Source: JADJWR01 sp963847675 (GTDB lineage Bacteria > Pseudomonadota > Gammaproteobacteria > Burkholderiales > Burkholderiaceae_F). From it: DNA of 64,000 nucleotides. Shown piece by piece: positions 36,823 through 45,410 of the stretch (its first letter is position 1; each line of letters starts with the position of its first letter). The DNA lies in contig CAWKAP010000012.1 of assembly GCA_963847675.1 (NCBI GenBank), positions 62,001 through 126,000 on the forward strand, in the 5' to 3' direction. Made by a program: the position numbers and the translations under genes. A model generated the notes under the pieces. The model had not been told where the DNA came from, did no database searches, and saw only the letters and a program-made list of their open reading frames with translations.

Positions 36823-37353
36823 TTATAGGCCGCGCAGCGCGGCCGACGCGGCCAGCCACCGGTCTTCACCGATTCCGCCGATGAGGGCGAACGGCAGTCC
36901 CGCCTCGGTAAGCCGCTGAAGCAGCAGCGCATGGAACGCCTCGCGCACGGCGGGCCCGTCGCGCTGGATGCCGTCGGCCTCCCAGGGCAGGTCCGGAATC
37001 AGCAGCAGCGTCGCGCGATAGACGGCATGGTGAACGATCGCCTGCTCGCGCAGCGAAACGTCGGCGAACAGCAGTTCGCTGTAGGCGGCAGTGACCAGCG
37101 GCACCGAATCGGCCAGCACCCAGCCGAGCCGCTGCGCCTGCGCGCGCGCGATCGCCTCGTCCTCGCGCAGGCGCTGCTCGGCGAGGATCCGCGCCTGTTC
37201 CTCAGGCTGCGGCGTGCGCCCCGCAATCTCGCAGAACTCGCGCAGGTACTCCGGGATCCACAGGCCGGGCAGGCTTTGCGCGAGACGCTGCGCGAGCTCG
37301 GTCTTGCCGACACACTCTGCGCCGACGATCGCGATCCGGTGCACCAGGTTCAA
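36823..37353 (-). CDS. NadR-like P-loop ATPase/kinase
   Basis: This 176-residue protein has Walker A in IAIVGAECVGKTELAQRLAQ and a DxD-like acidic segment (LADSVPLV), with LREFCEIAGR, resembling the kinase domain of NadR. The likely start is TTG within TTGA, overlapping the stop of the permease gene; a GTG three codons later is an alternative. In known PnuC systems a cytoplasmic kinase traps the imported vitamin as its phosphate. With the TPP-riboswitch receptor next door the substrate may be thiamine rather than nicotinamide riboside; the sequence does not decide. Confidence 0.8.
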   Translation of the reverse strand: MNLVHRIAIVGAECVGKTELAQRLAQSLPGLWIPEYLREFCEIAGRTPQPEEQARILAEQRLREDEAIARAQAQRLGWVLADSVPLVTAAYSELLFADVSLREQAIVHHAVYRATLLLIPDLPWEADGIQRDGPAVREAFHALLLQRLTEAGLPFALIGGIGEDRWLAASAALRGL

Positions 37354-37955
37354 CGCGCGATCCTCCCCCAGCGCCGCCAGCCGGACACCGCGAGCGCACC
37401 GAAGATCACATAGAGCAGTGCGGTCAGCCAAAGCGACTTGACGCCATACAGGACGACGCTCACCGCGTTGACGATCAGCCAGACGGGCCAGGTTTCGACG
37501 AACTTCAGCGCCAGCAGGACCTGGCCGATGAAACTGCCCGCCGTCGGAAACGCGTTGAAGTACGGGACATCGGTGTCGGTGAAGCGCGCCAGCAGCGCGC
37601 CAAGCAGCGGCCAGGCCGCCAGCCACAGCACGGCCACCGCGATGACGCGCCGGCGGCCGAGACAGGTGATCTGCAGCGGCGCGACCCCGCCCCGCGCATC
37701 GGCGCGGCGGCCGAACAGCCACTGGTACCAGCCCCAGATGGAGGAGACGACGAAAAAGGACTGCACCGCGACGTCGCCGTACAGCCGGCTGGCGAAGAAC
37801 AGCCACGCGTACAGCAGGCTCGCGGCGATCGCCAGCGGCCAGGCCCAGTGAATCTCCAGCACGTTGCAGATCACGCAGCCGAGCGCCAACGCGAACGCAA
37901 CCACCTCCAGCCAGGTGACCCCGGCTCCGAACAGCGTGAAGGCGACTTCGAGCAT
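37350..37955 (-). CDS. PnuC-family vitamin permease (PnuT-like)
   Basis: This 201-residue membrane protein has about seven helices. PnuC hallmarks are WPLAIAASLLYAWLFFASRL, VSSIWGWYQWLFG (the family WxWYQW pattern) and ETWPVWLIVNAVSVVLYGVK. I start at the ATG of MLEVAFTLFGAG; 22 further upstream in-frame residues overlap the divergent gene promoter. PnuC members take up nicotinamide riboside, PnuT members thiamine. The coupled kinase and the riboswitch-controlled receptor downstream favour PnuT, as inference. Confidence 0.85.
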   Translation of the reverse strand: MLEVAFTLFGAGVTWLEVVAFALALGCVICNVLEIHWAWPLAIAASLLYAWLFFASRLYGDVAVQSFFVVSSIWGWYQWLFGRRADARGGVAPLQITCLGRRRVIAVAVLWLAAWPLLGALLARFTDTDVPYFNAFPTAGSFIGQVLLALKFVETWPVWLIVNAVSVVLYGVKSLWLTALLYVIFGALAVSGWRRWGRIAR

Positions 37956-38007
37956 CGGGCGCGACTGTACGCGACGGACTGCCGCTGCGCTGCCCGATAA
38001 TCGCTGC

Positions 38008-38883
38008 ATGAACAGGTTCAACGCACGCAGTGCAGTGTCGCCGCCGGCCCGCTACAGCGCGCCGATCACCCTGGCCGAGCGCCGCGAGCTGATCCCCTTC
38101 ATGCACGTACTGATCGGGACCGCCTTCGCGGTGATCCGGCCGCTGTTCCTGCGCGGCGTGGCAGTCAGCGCCAAGTCCGACGCCACCCCGGTGACGGCGG
38201 CCGACCGCGGCGCCGAAGCAGCCATGCGGCGCGAGATCGAACGCCGCTACCCGGAGCACGGCATCGTCGGCGAGGAGTACGGGGAGAAGGAAGGCCGGAC
38301 GTATCGGTGGATCCTCGATCCCATCGACGGCACGAAAGCCTTCATAAGCAACTGCTTCCTTTTCGGCACGCTCATCGCGCTGGAGCGCGACGACGGCGGC
38401 GGCTTCGCACCGATCCTCGGCGCCATCGCGCATCCTTCCGCCGGCGTGGCGCTGATCGGCCATCGCGGCGAAACGCGGCTTTACGCGGCCGACGGCGGCG
38501 AGCGTCCGGTCCGAGTGCGCGGCTGTGAGCGGATCGAAGATGCGACCGTACTGGCCACGACGCACTGGCAGACCGGCGAGCAGCCCGGCGGCCAGGGCAT
38601 CGCGGCGCTGGTTCGGCGCGCGCGCCTGTACCGGACGTGGGGCGATTGTTTCGGCTACTTCGCACTCGCCACCGGCGGCGCCGACGTGATGCTCGACCCG
38701 ACGCTGGCCTACTGGGATGTCGCCGCCATCGTTCCGGTCGTCGAAGGCGCCGGGGGGCAGGTCAGCAGCTGGTCGGGCGACAACCCGCTCGCCGAACCGT
38801 CGCTCGTTGCAACAGCAGGCCCGCTGCACGACGAGGTACTCCGGCAGCTGCGGACATCGAATTCACGCCCCGGCACCGGCTGA
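38008..38883 (+). CDS. inositol-monophosphatase-family phosphatase (HisN-like)
   Basis: This 291-residue Mg-dependent phosphatase shows all family motifs: GIVGEEYGEKEG (metal Glu), WILDPIDGTKAFI, GDCFGYFALATGGADVMLD and LAYWDVAAIVPVVEGAGG. The wording fits the histidinol-phosphatase (HisN) branch, though inositol phosphatase or other sugar-phosphate activity cannot be excluded. No his genes are near. The start ATG (MNRFNARS) lies six bases after GATAAT (37996-38001), so the message may be nearly leaderless. It is divergent from the PnuC-like gene. Confidence 0.85.
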   Translation: MNRFNARSAVSPPARYSAPITLAERRELIPFMHVLIGTAFAVIRPLFLRGVAVSAKSDATPVTAADRGAEAAMRREIERRYPEHGIVGEEYGEKEGRTYRWILDPIDGTKAFISNCFLFGTLIALERDDGGGFAPILGAIAHPSAGVALIGHRGETRLYAADGGERPVRVRGCERIEDATVLATTHWQTGEQPGGQGIAALVRRARLYRTWGDCFGYFALATGGADVMLDPTLAYWDVAAIVPVVEGAGGQVSSWSGDNPLAEPSLVATAGPLHDEVLRQLRTSNSRPGTG

Positions 38884-38919
38884 GCAGGGCGCCGCGATGC
38901 GGCGCTGCGTCCTCGTGCG

Positions 38920-39339
38920 TCAGCCTAACCGCCATTGCTCCCCGCAGCGTCGGCAGCGCACGCGCAGCCAGTGAGGACGGCCCGCTTCCGGCGGATCGTC
39001 GCCGGCGACCTCCTCCGCGGCAAGAACGTCGAACCTGCCCCATGCCTGGCAGCGGGGACAGCCCGCTGACTCGGCGAACAGTTCGGCGCGTGCGAGCAGG
39101 ACGGTGAAACGCTGCCAGGCCACCCACATCAGCGTCCCGGCCGCTGCGGCAACGGCCACCACGGCGAGGTAGTAAACGGTCGAGCCACGCAGTTCGTCCA
39201 TCGCCTCGAAACCTGCGAGCAGCAGGATCAGCGACAGGAATGCCGTCACCAGATACGCGTGGCTTTCGATCAGCTGCCGCTCGTACCAGCGGCGGAAACC
39301 GCGCCGCCGAATCTCCTCGCCGATCCCGGAACCCTTCAT
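38920..39339 (-). CDS. two-helix membrane protein with C-terminal Zn-ribbon
   Basis: The 139-residue protein has two transmembrane helices (about residues 27-45 and 55-75). After these comes a cytoplasmic tail with CPRCQAWGRFDVL and VRCRRCGEQWRLG, a CxxC...CxxC arrangement that should bind zinc. The N-terminus is basic (EEIRRRGFRRWYERQ). I do not recognise a named family; function is unknown. It stands alone between the HisN-like gene (convergent) and the histidine-kinase gene, whose stop is 66 bp upstream. Confidence 0.7.
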   Translation of the reverse strand: MKGSGIGEEIRRRGFRRWYERQLIESHAYLVTAFLSLILLLAGFEAMDELRGSTVYYLAVVAVAAAAGTLMWVAWQRFTVLLARAELFAESAGCPRCQAWGRFDVLAAEEVAGDDPPEAGRPHWLRVRCRRCGEQWRLG

Positions 39340-39405
39340 GCCCAGCCAATGTCCAGCGTCAAAGGGGCGGTGCAGGCTATCGCTTGCCGCGACGACGCGC
39401 CTGGG

Positions 39406-42400
39406 TCAGCGAGGTTCGGCGATACGCTGCCGGTCACCAGCCGGTTCATGCGCTTCGATCAGCGGCGCGGCCGCGAGACGAATCGCCGGCAGCGTAAGTT
39501 CGAGCCGGGTGATCACCAGCGGGCCGAGCTGCTCGATGCGCAGCCGCGCGCCGCGGTGCGGCAGGAGGGACTTGGCCAGGCCCAGCCCGCTAACGGTCGA
39601 TCCGACACGGGCGAGATCGAAGTCCTCCTTGAGCCGACCGGGCTGCTCGATCCGCAGCTCGACGCGCTCGCCGAGCGCGGCGAGACGGGCGACGACGCGC
39701 TGATCGGTCTTGCTGCGATGCTTGATGGCGTTGCTCCCGAGTTCACTGATCACCAGCGCCATCGGAACCGCTTCCTTGTCCGCCACCCGCCACCGGGCGA
39801 GCACCGCCGCCGGCGGCTCGACCTGCACGATCGCGTTGTACATGCCGGCGAGGTCGGAGAACACACCCTGCACAAGGACGGTCAGCGGTACGCCGCCATC
39901 GGTTGGCGGTATGCCGTGCACGAGCCCGATCGCCTGGATCTGCGCTGCTGCGTCGATCAGAGGCTCGGCCAGCTCCGGACGCGCATAGGCCTGCTGCTGC
40001 AGGAGCGACGCCACGCCACGCAGGTTCTTCTTCAGCCGCTGCCGGACGTCGTGAATGACGAGTTCGTGCCGTTTGAGCGCCGCGGCCAGGCGCTGGTCCT
40101 GCACCGCTTCGCGCTCGGTCGCGTCCTCGGCCATTCCGAAGATGCGCAGGCCGCCTGCCGGCGTGCGCGCCGGAGTGAAGCGCACCGCGATGCTGCGCGG
40201 GCCGCGGGTCGGGTGATCGATCCGCACTGTCATCTCGGCGCGGCGCAGTCGCGCCAGCCGCGCCAGCACGAGCGGCAGGCGGCGGACGAGGGCGGGCCGC
40301 TCCTGCGGCTGCACGCACTCCAGCACCAGGCGCGGGTCTGCCTGCAACTGCGCGGCCGTGATGCCGAGCAGCGCCTCGCAACGCGGGCTGGCATAGATCA
40401 GCGTGGTCAGGCTGCTGTCGGCAATGAAGACAAAAGCATCGATGTGCTCGGCGAGTTCGCGGAAACGCGCTTCCGTGTCCTGCAGCGCCGCTTCGGTGCG
40501 GGCGGTGTCAGACAGGTCATCGACGATCGACATCAGGTAACGCGGGCCGTGCGGCCCGGCCCCACCGTCGTCCTCGAACACCGGCAGCACGCGGCGGTGC
40601 ACGGTCAACGGGCGGCCGTCGATCGTCTGGCTCGGCGTGCGCGGCTGCTCGATGATCTGGCCCGCTTCGAGCGCCTGCGCATCGAGCGCGGCGAGTTCAT
40701 CGGCCGGCGCCTGCGGAAAGAGCTGATGCCATGTGCGGCCGATCACCGATTCGCGCGGGCGACCGAGCAGCGCCTCGCCGGCCCGGTTGATGCTGATGAA
40801 GCGGCCATCACGCGCATCGCGCACGGCGACCATGACCGGCAGGGTCTCGACCACCAGGTCGAGATAGTTGCGCATCTGCTGGACTTCCTGCTCCGAGCGC
40901 TTGCGGGCATCGATGTTCAGCACGGTGATGATCTGACCGGCAGCCGGCCGTTGCGCGTCGATCGGCCGCATTGAAACCATGGCCCAGAACTGCGCGCCGT
41001 CGGCGCCACGCATCCGGACCTCGGCGGGCGGTTCGCTGGCGCCCGCGCCGGCGGCGAGCCACGTCGGCAGAGGATCATCGGCGGACGTTTCCAGCAGTTC
41101 GCTGAAGGCTCGGCCAACAGGCCCCTCGTCGCCACCGAACATGGTCAGCGCTTGCGCATTGCACCGAATGACTCGGCCGTCGGCGAGGTGCAACAGGGCC
41201 ACTTCGGTCGAATCGAACACCAGGTTCAGTTCGAGCAGCGAGCGTGACAGCGCCTCGCGCCCGTCCCGCTGCGCAGTGACGTCCAGGAACGTGTAAATGG
41301 CATCGGTCGTGCCGCCGACACCGGGCGCGGCCTGCACGGCTCGCGCCTGGACCAGACACCAGATCTGCCGGCCGGAGGCGGTCAACAGCATCGTCTCGGC
41401 GCTGCTCGTGCGCTCCGTGGAGACTTCCGGCAACGGCCCCGGCGCCGGCACGCCCGGAGCAGTCGCCTCGATGAGCCGGGCCAGCGGCATGCCGCTGACC
41501 GCCTGCTCGGCGAAACCGAACAGTCTTGCGAACTCGCCGTTGGCCTGCACCACGACCCCACCGCGCACCTGCGCGACGGCTGTGGCCATCGTTTCGAGCA
41601 GCGTGCGCTGCTGCCCGACCGCCGCCTCGAGCTGCAACGCCGCCCGCTTGCGTTCGGTGTGGTTCTCGAGCACCAGGAGGAGGCGACGACCCGCACCGGC
41701 ACGCCAACCCCGCACAACGAGCCGAGCCCACAGTTCCGTTCCATCGGCATGAACGATGCGCACGTCGGCGTCGTTCTGCGGCAGCGCCTCGGCCACCAGT
41801 TCGCGTCGCAACCGCTCGGCCGCCGCGTGATCCTCGACGTGAAGCAGGCTCGGCGCCTCGGTGCCGACGAGGTCGATCAGCGCGCGGTCCAGCAGGCGGC
41901 CGGCGGCGTGATTGGCCTGCAGCACGCGCAGGTTCTCGTCGAGCAGCAGCAGCGCCACCGGGCTCTCGTCGAAAAGCGAGCGGAACCGCTCGGCGCTTTC
42001 GAGCAGCGCAGCTTCGGTGCGCTTGCGCTCGCCTATGTCACGCGCCAGCAGCAAGACCGATTCGCGCTGCCCGTTTGCGGAGCGCTGCGCGATGACCTCG
42101 ACCGGCAGCATCGCGCCTGGCCGCAGGCGGCAGGCGTAGCGTGTTTCACGTCGCTCGGCGCCGTGCAGTCGGAGCCGCTCGATCAGCCTGGGTATCTCGC
42201 CAGAGGGGAGTTCGCTGTCGATCTGCGCCAGCGAGGTGACGCCGAAGTCGGCGCGCGTGAGTCCCAGCTGCTGCAGCGCCGTTGCGTTGGCGTCGATCAG
42301 GACACCGTCGGCGCCGACCTCGAGGACCAGTTCGCCGGCCCGCTCGAGAGCGCCGCGCAGCGCCGACAGCGACGTTGCCGCCTGCTGCGCCGGATCGATC

Positions 42401-43206
42401 CGTTCGACGAGAACGAAGACGCCGTCAAAGGCCCCGCGCGCGTCGAAAATCGGTGTTCGCCGCTCGCGAATCCAGGGCCGGCTCCCGGCCGGCAGCACGT
42501 ACTCGTGCTGCTCGGTACTGCGCGTTGCGCCGCCTCGCATGCGCTCGAACGAGGCCATGACTTCCGGCAACGCGGACAGGTCGAAGACCTCGTCGGGCCG
42601 GTGGCCGAGGGCCTGCTCGGCGCGCACGCCGGTCACTTCCTCGAGAAAGCCGTTGATGTGCTTCAGTCGCAGTTCGCGGTCGAGCAGCGCGATGCCGACG
42701 TTGTCCGCGGCAAGGATCGCCTCGGCGAGCGCGTCGGCGCCGCGTGAAGCACGCACGGCACCCCGTGCAAAGGTCACGTCGCGCAGCAGCGCGGTGACGT
42801 GCGGCGCACGATCGTCACGCTCGAGCAGCAGCCGGACGTCGAAGTGGCGTCGGCCGAGCGGATGGTCGAAACTGAACTTGAACCAGCGCTCTTCTTCCGT
42901 GTGCAGCAGTTCGTGCAGCTGACCGTTCCACAGACCCGCGTAGGCCGCGAGCCCCTCGATGTCCTCGAACCGTCGGCCGAGCAGGCTGCGCCGGGCAAGC
43001 AGCATCGCGCGCTCGAAAGCCGGGTTCACGTAGACGATGCGCGCCGCGGCATCGAAACGCAGCAACGCATCCGGCAGCGCATCGAAGAGGCTGGCCGGAG
43101 GCAGCGACGCTATCGCGCCGGGCGACGGCAGGTCGGAGGCGTCCAAGGAGCGGGGCGGCGGTCGGCGCGCCGGGATTGGGCGTGATCGGCAGAATACCCC
43201 AGCCAT
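39406..43206 (-). CDS. giant soluble multi-PAS sensor histidine kinase (HisKA_2/HWE-like), orphan
   Basis: The 1266-residue protein has no transmembrane segment. It carries about seven to eight PAS/PAC units, from residue ~40 (DALLRFDAAARIVYVNPAF) to ~1030, several with PAC ends such as LLARDIGERKRTEAALLES. The transmitter follows: an H-box-like HELVIHDVRQRLKKNLRGVA (His about residue 1050), then N-box VISELGSNAIKHRS and G-box VSGLGLAKSLLPHRG. The H-box resembles HisKA_2 (IHHRVKNNL) but is altered. It is probably a cytosolic redox or ligand sensor. No response regulator lies nearby. The first ATG lacks a good ribosome site, so the true start may be later. Confidence 0.85.
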   Translation of the reverse strand: MAGVFCRSRPIPARRPPPRSLDASDLPSPGAIASLPPASLFDALPDALLRFDAAARIVYVNPAFERAMLLARRSLLGRRFEDIEGLAAYAGLWNGQLHELLHTEEERWFKFSFDHPLGRRHFDVRLLLERDDRAPHVTALLRDVTFARGAVRASRGADALAEAILAADNVGIALLDRELRLKHINGFLEEVTGVRAEQALGHRPDEVFDLSALPEVMASFERMRGGATRSTEQHEYVLPAGSRPWIRERRTPIFDARGAFDGVFVLVERIDPAQQAATSLSALRGALERAGELVLEVGADGVLIDANATALQQLGLTRADFGVTSLAQIDSELPSGEIPRLIERLRLHGAERRETRYACRLRPGAMLPVEVIAQRSANGQRESVLLLARDIGERKRTEAALLESAERFRSLFDESPVALLLLDENLRVLQANHAAGRLLDRALIDLVGTEAPSLLHVEDHAAAERLRRELVAEALPQNDADVRIVHADGTELWARLVVRGWRAGAGRRLLLVLENHTERKRAALQLEAAVGQQRTLLETMATAVAQVRGGVVVQANGEFARLFGFAEQAVSGMPLARLIEATAPGVPAPGPLPEVSTERTSSAETMLLTASGRQIWCLVQARAVQAAPGVGGTTDAIYTFLDVTAQRDGREALSRSLLELNLVFDSTEVALLHLADGRVIRCNAQALTMFGGDEGPVGRAFSELLETSADDPLPTWLAAGAGASEPPAEVRMRGADGAQFWAMVSMRPIDAQRPAAGQIITVLNIDARKRSEQEVQQMRNYLDLVVETLPVMVAVRDARDGRFISINRAGEALLGRPRESVIGRTWHQLFPQAPADELAALDAQALEAGQIIEQPRTPSQTIDGRPLTVHRRVLPVFEDDGGAGPHGPRYLMSIVDDLSDTARTEAALQDTEARFRELAEHIDAFVFIADSSLTTLIYASPRCEALLGITAAQLQADPRLVLECVQPQERPALVRRLPLVLARLARLRRAEMTVRIDHPTRGPRSIAVRFTPARTPAGGLRIFGMAEDATEREAVQDQRLAAALKRHELVIHDVRQRLKKNLRGVASLLQQQAYARPELAEPLIDAAAQIQAIGLVHGIPPTDGGVPLTVLVQGVFSDLAGMYNAIVQVEPPAAVLARWRVADKEAVPMALVISELGSNAIKHRSKTDQRVVARLAALGERVELRIEQPGRLKEDFDLARVGSTVSGLGLAKSLLPHRGARLRIEQLGPLVITRLELTLPAIRLAAAPLIEAHEPAGDRQRIAEPR

Positions 43207-43401
43207 CCCAAAAATGCGGGGTCACGGACGGAAGGTACTCGGATCCGCGCCGAAGACTGTTGCCGGGCGGCGCACGGCAGCAGGCCGAACACGTCAGCCC
43301 GCGCCGGGCACCACGTTCTGCAGGTTGCGCCGAACGGCGGCCGAGTCACCCTGCAGCGCGCCGCCACCCCGGCCGAGCTTCACCCACCGCGGATGTCTGG
43401 C

Positions 43402-43869
43402 CTAAAAAGGTATGTCGTCGTCCATGTCGGCGATGTTCGGCGCCGGCTTCGCGGGCGCGCGTGCGCCTGCCTCGCGGCCAGCCCCGGTCCGCGGCGGCGC
43501 CCCGGTTTCCTCGAAGTCGCCCCCGCCCGCGCCCTCGCGCGAACCGAGCATCTGCATGTTGTCGGCCACGATTTCGGTCGTATAGCGCTCATGGCCGTCC
43601 TTGTCGGTCCACTTGCGCGTGCGCAGCTTTCCTTCCACGTAAACCGGGCGCCCCTTCTTGAGGTACTCGCCGGCGATCTCGGCCAGGCGCCCGAAGAAAA
43701 CCACGCGGTGCCACTCCGTCGCCTCGCGCATCTCGCCGCTGGCCTTGTCCTTCCAGCGATCGCTGGTCGCAATCGTCACATTGGTGATGGCCGCGCCATC
43801 GGGGCTGTAGCGCGTTTCCGGGTCGCGGCCCAGGTTGCCGACCAGAATCACCTTGTTCACCGAAGCCAT
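43402..43869 (-). CDS. ssb: single-stranded DNA-binding protein
   Basis: SSB coats single-stranded DNA in replication and repair. The 155-residue protein begins MASVNKVILVGNLGRDPETR after a clear GGGAGGAGAG ribosome site; upstream in-frame sequence is not part of it. The OB fold includes EWHRVVFFGRLAEIAGEYLK and VYVEGKLRTRKWTDKDG. After a Gly/Pro/Ala linker comes the conserved acidic protein-interaction tip DMDDDIPF. It lies 165 bp downstream of the MFS gene. The 195-bp gap after it, before the histidine kinase gene, shows nothing recognisable. Confidence 0.96.
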   Translation of the reverse strand: MASVNKVILVGNLGRDPETRYSPDGAAITNVTIATSDRWKDKASGEMREATEWHRVVFFGRLAEIAGEYLKKGRPVYVEGKLRTRKWTDKDGHERYTTEIVADNMQMLGSREGAGGGDFEETGAPPRTGAGREAGARAPAKPAPNIADMDDDIPF

Positions 43870-44034
43870 CACTCTCCTCCCTTGCGCAAGGCGGCCGTCG
43901 CCGGCCGATCCCTTCTTGTTGTACGCACCGATGATACCGAGCGAGTCATCCGGACCACGCCGTGAAACTTCCCGAGGTCGGCGGCGGAATTCGCCCTTGA
44001 CATGCCCCGGCCGGCTCACCGGGCGGCGGTAGGC

Positions 44035-45255
44035 TCATCGGGCCGCCGTATCCGCCACCTCCGATCCGCTGTGGCGCGCCCGGGCGGGTACTTCGCGCAG
44101 CCCCAGCGCAACGGCGAACCACAGCGCCATCGCCAGCGCGGCGAAAAGAAACACGCTGCCGCTGCCGTGATGCTTCGCGAGCCAGCCACCGACGCCCGCT
44201 CCGATGGCCAGCCCGATGGCCTGCGTCGTGTTGTAGATGCCGAGCGCGAGGCCGCGCGCCGACGAAGGCGCGAGACGGGAAGTCAGCGAGGGAAAGCTGG
44301 CTTCGAGGATGTTGAAGGCGATGAAGAAGACAACCAGCCAGAGGCCCAGCGCGGCCACCGAAGGCGCCAGCCAGCGCAGGCCGAGTTGCGCTGCCACCAT
44401 CAGCGCGCCGGCAGCCAGCAGAAGCAGGCGCATCCGCCCCATTCGCTCGGCGACCATGATCGGCGGCAGCATCAGCACGAAAGAGGCCAGCACCGCAGGC
44501 AGGTAGACATGCCAGTGCAGCGGCAGCGGCAGCCCGAGTTCGACCAGCAGCACCGGCACGACCACGAACATCGCCATCTGCACGGCGTGCAGCGTGAATA
44601 TGCCGGCATTCAGACGCAGCAACTGGCGGTCGAACAGCACCTCGTGCCAGAGCGCCGCCTCGCCCGTCGCGATCTTCGCCGGCGCCTGCGGCACGACCCA
44701 CACCACCGCGGCGATGCCGGCCATCGCCAGCAGTCCGGTCATCGCGAAAATGCCGTTCATGCCGATCGCCGCGTACAGCACCGGCGCCGCGACCAGCGAA
44801 AAGGCAAACGTCAGGCCGATCGACGAGCCGACCAGCGCCATCGCCTTGGTGCGGTGCTCGTCGCGCGTGCTGTCGGCAATCAACGCGGTCACCGCGGCCG
44901 AGATCGCGCCGGTGCCCTGCAGGGCGCGCCCGATGATCACCCACAGCATGCTGGCCGCGGCCGCCGCGATGAAGCTGCCGATCGCGAACACCGCCAGCCC
45001 GGCGACGATCACCGGCTTGCGGCCGTAGCGGTCGCTCGCCGCTCCCATCGGAATCTGCAGGATGCCCTGGGTCAGGCCGTAGATTCCCAGCGCGATGCCG
45101 ACCAGCACGGCATCGTCGCCGCCCGGCATGCCGCGCGCGTGCACCGCAAAGACCGGCAGGATGAGAAAGACGCCGAGCATGCGCAGCGCAAAGATCGACG
45201 CCAGCGCGACGCTTGCGCGCAGTTCGCGCGCGGACATCCTGTTGGGATCACTCAT
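44035..45255 (-). CDS. MFS transporter (YajR-like)
   Basis: This 406-residue protein has 12 transmembrane helices. MFS signatures are GAASDRYGRKPVIVAGL between helices 2 and 3 and RALQGTGAISAAVTALIAD in helix 4. It is close in type to YajR but lacks a long C-terminal domain. The substrate is unknown. Two start ATGs are possible (45255 or 45237). The position between ssb and uvrA is common in betaproteobacteria and says little about function. Confidence 0.9.
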   Translation of the reverse strand: MSDPNRMSARELRASVALASIFALRMLGVFLILPVFAVHARGMPGGDDAVLVGIALGIYGLTQGILQIPMGAASDRYGRKPVIVAGLAVFAIGSFIAAAAASMLWVIIGRALQGTGAISAAVTALIADSTRDEHRTKAMALVGSSIGLTFAFSLVAAPVLYAAIGMNGIFAMTGLLAMAGIAAVVWVVPQAPAKIATGEAALWHEVLFDRQLLRLNAGIFTLHAVQMAMFVVVPVLLVELGLPLPLHWHVYLPAVLASFVLMLPPIMVAERMGRMRLLLLAAGALMVAAQLGLRWLAPSVAALGLWLVVFFIAFNILEASFPSLTSRLAPSSARGLALGIYNTTQAIGLAIGAGVGGWLAKHHGSGSVFLFAALAMALWFAVALGLREVPARARHSGSEVADTAAR

Positions 45256-45315
45256 CGGGAGGGTGGAGACGCCAGGGGAGACGCGCGCCGCCGGCAGCCG
45301 GCGCGCATGGTCGCG

Positions 45316-45346
45316 TTGGCGTGCGTCGGGAGCGCGTGGCTATAGT
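45316..45346 (+). promoter_or_regulatory. candidate uvrA promoter
   Basis: TTGGCG (45316-45321) and TATAGT (45341-45346) are spaced by 19 bases, 65 bp before the uvrA ATG. The spacing is slightly long. I found no CTGT-N8-ACAG LexA box in the divergent gap, so SOS control of uvrA is not supported here. Confidence 0.4.
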
Positions 45347-45410
45347 AACAAGTTGCCTTCTCTCGCCACGCCGGGCCGGCATGCCGCCGTCCCGGCGAAC
45401 GACACGCACG

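Noticed and set aside
39406..39510. Histidine kinase extended into a fused receiver domain
   Set aside because: The frame ends about 60 residues after the G-box; there is no receiver-type DD...D...K pattern.
45256..45410. LexA (SOS) box upstream of uvrA
   Set aside because: No CTGT-N8-ACAG-like site was found in the divergent gap.
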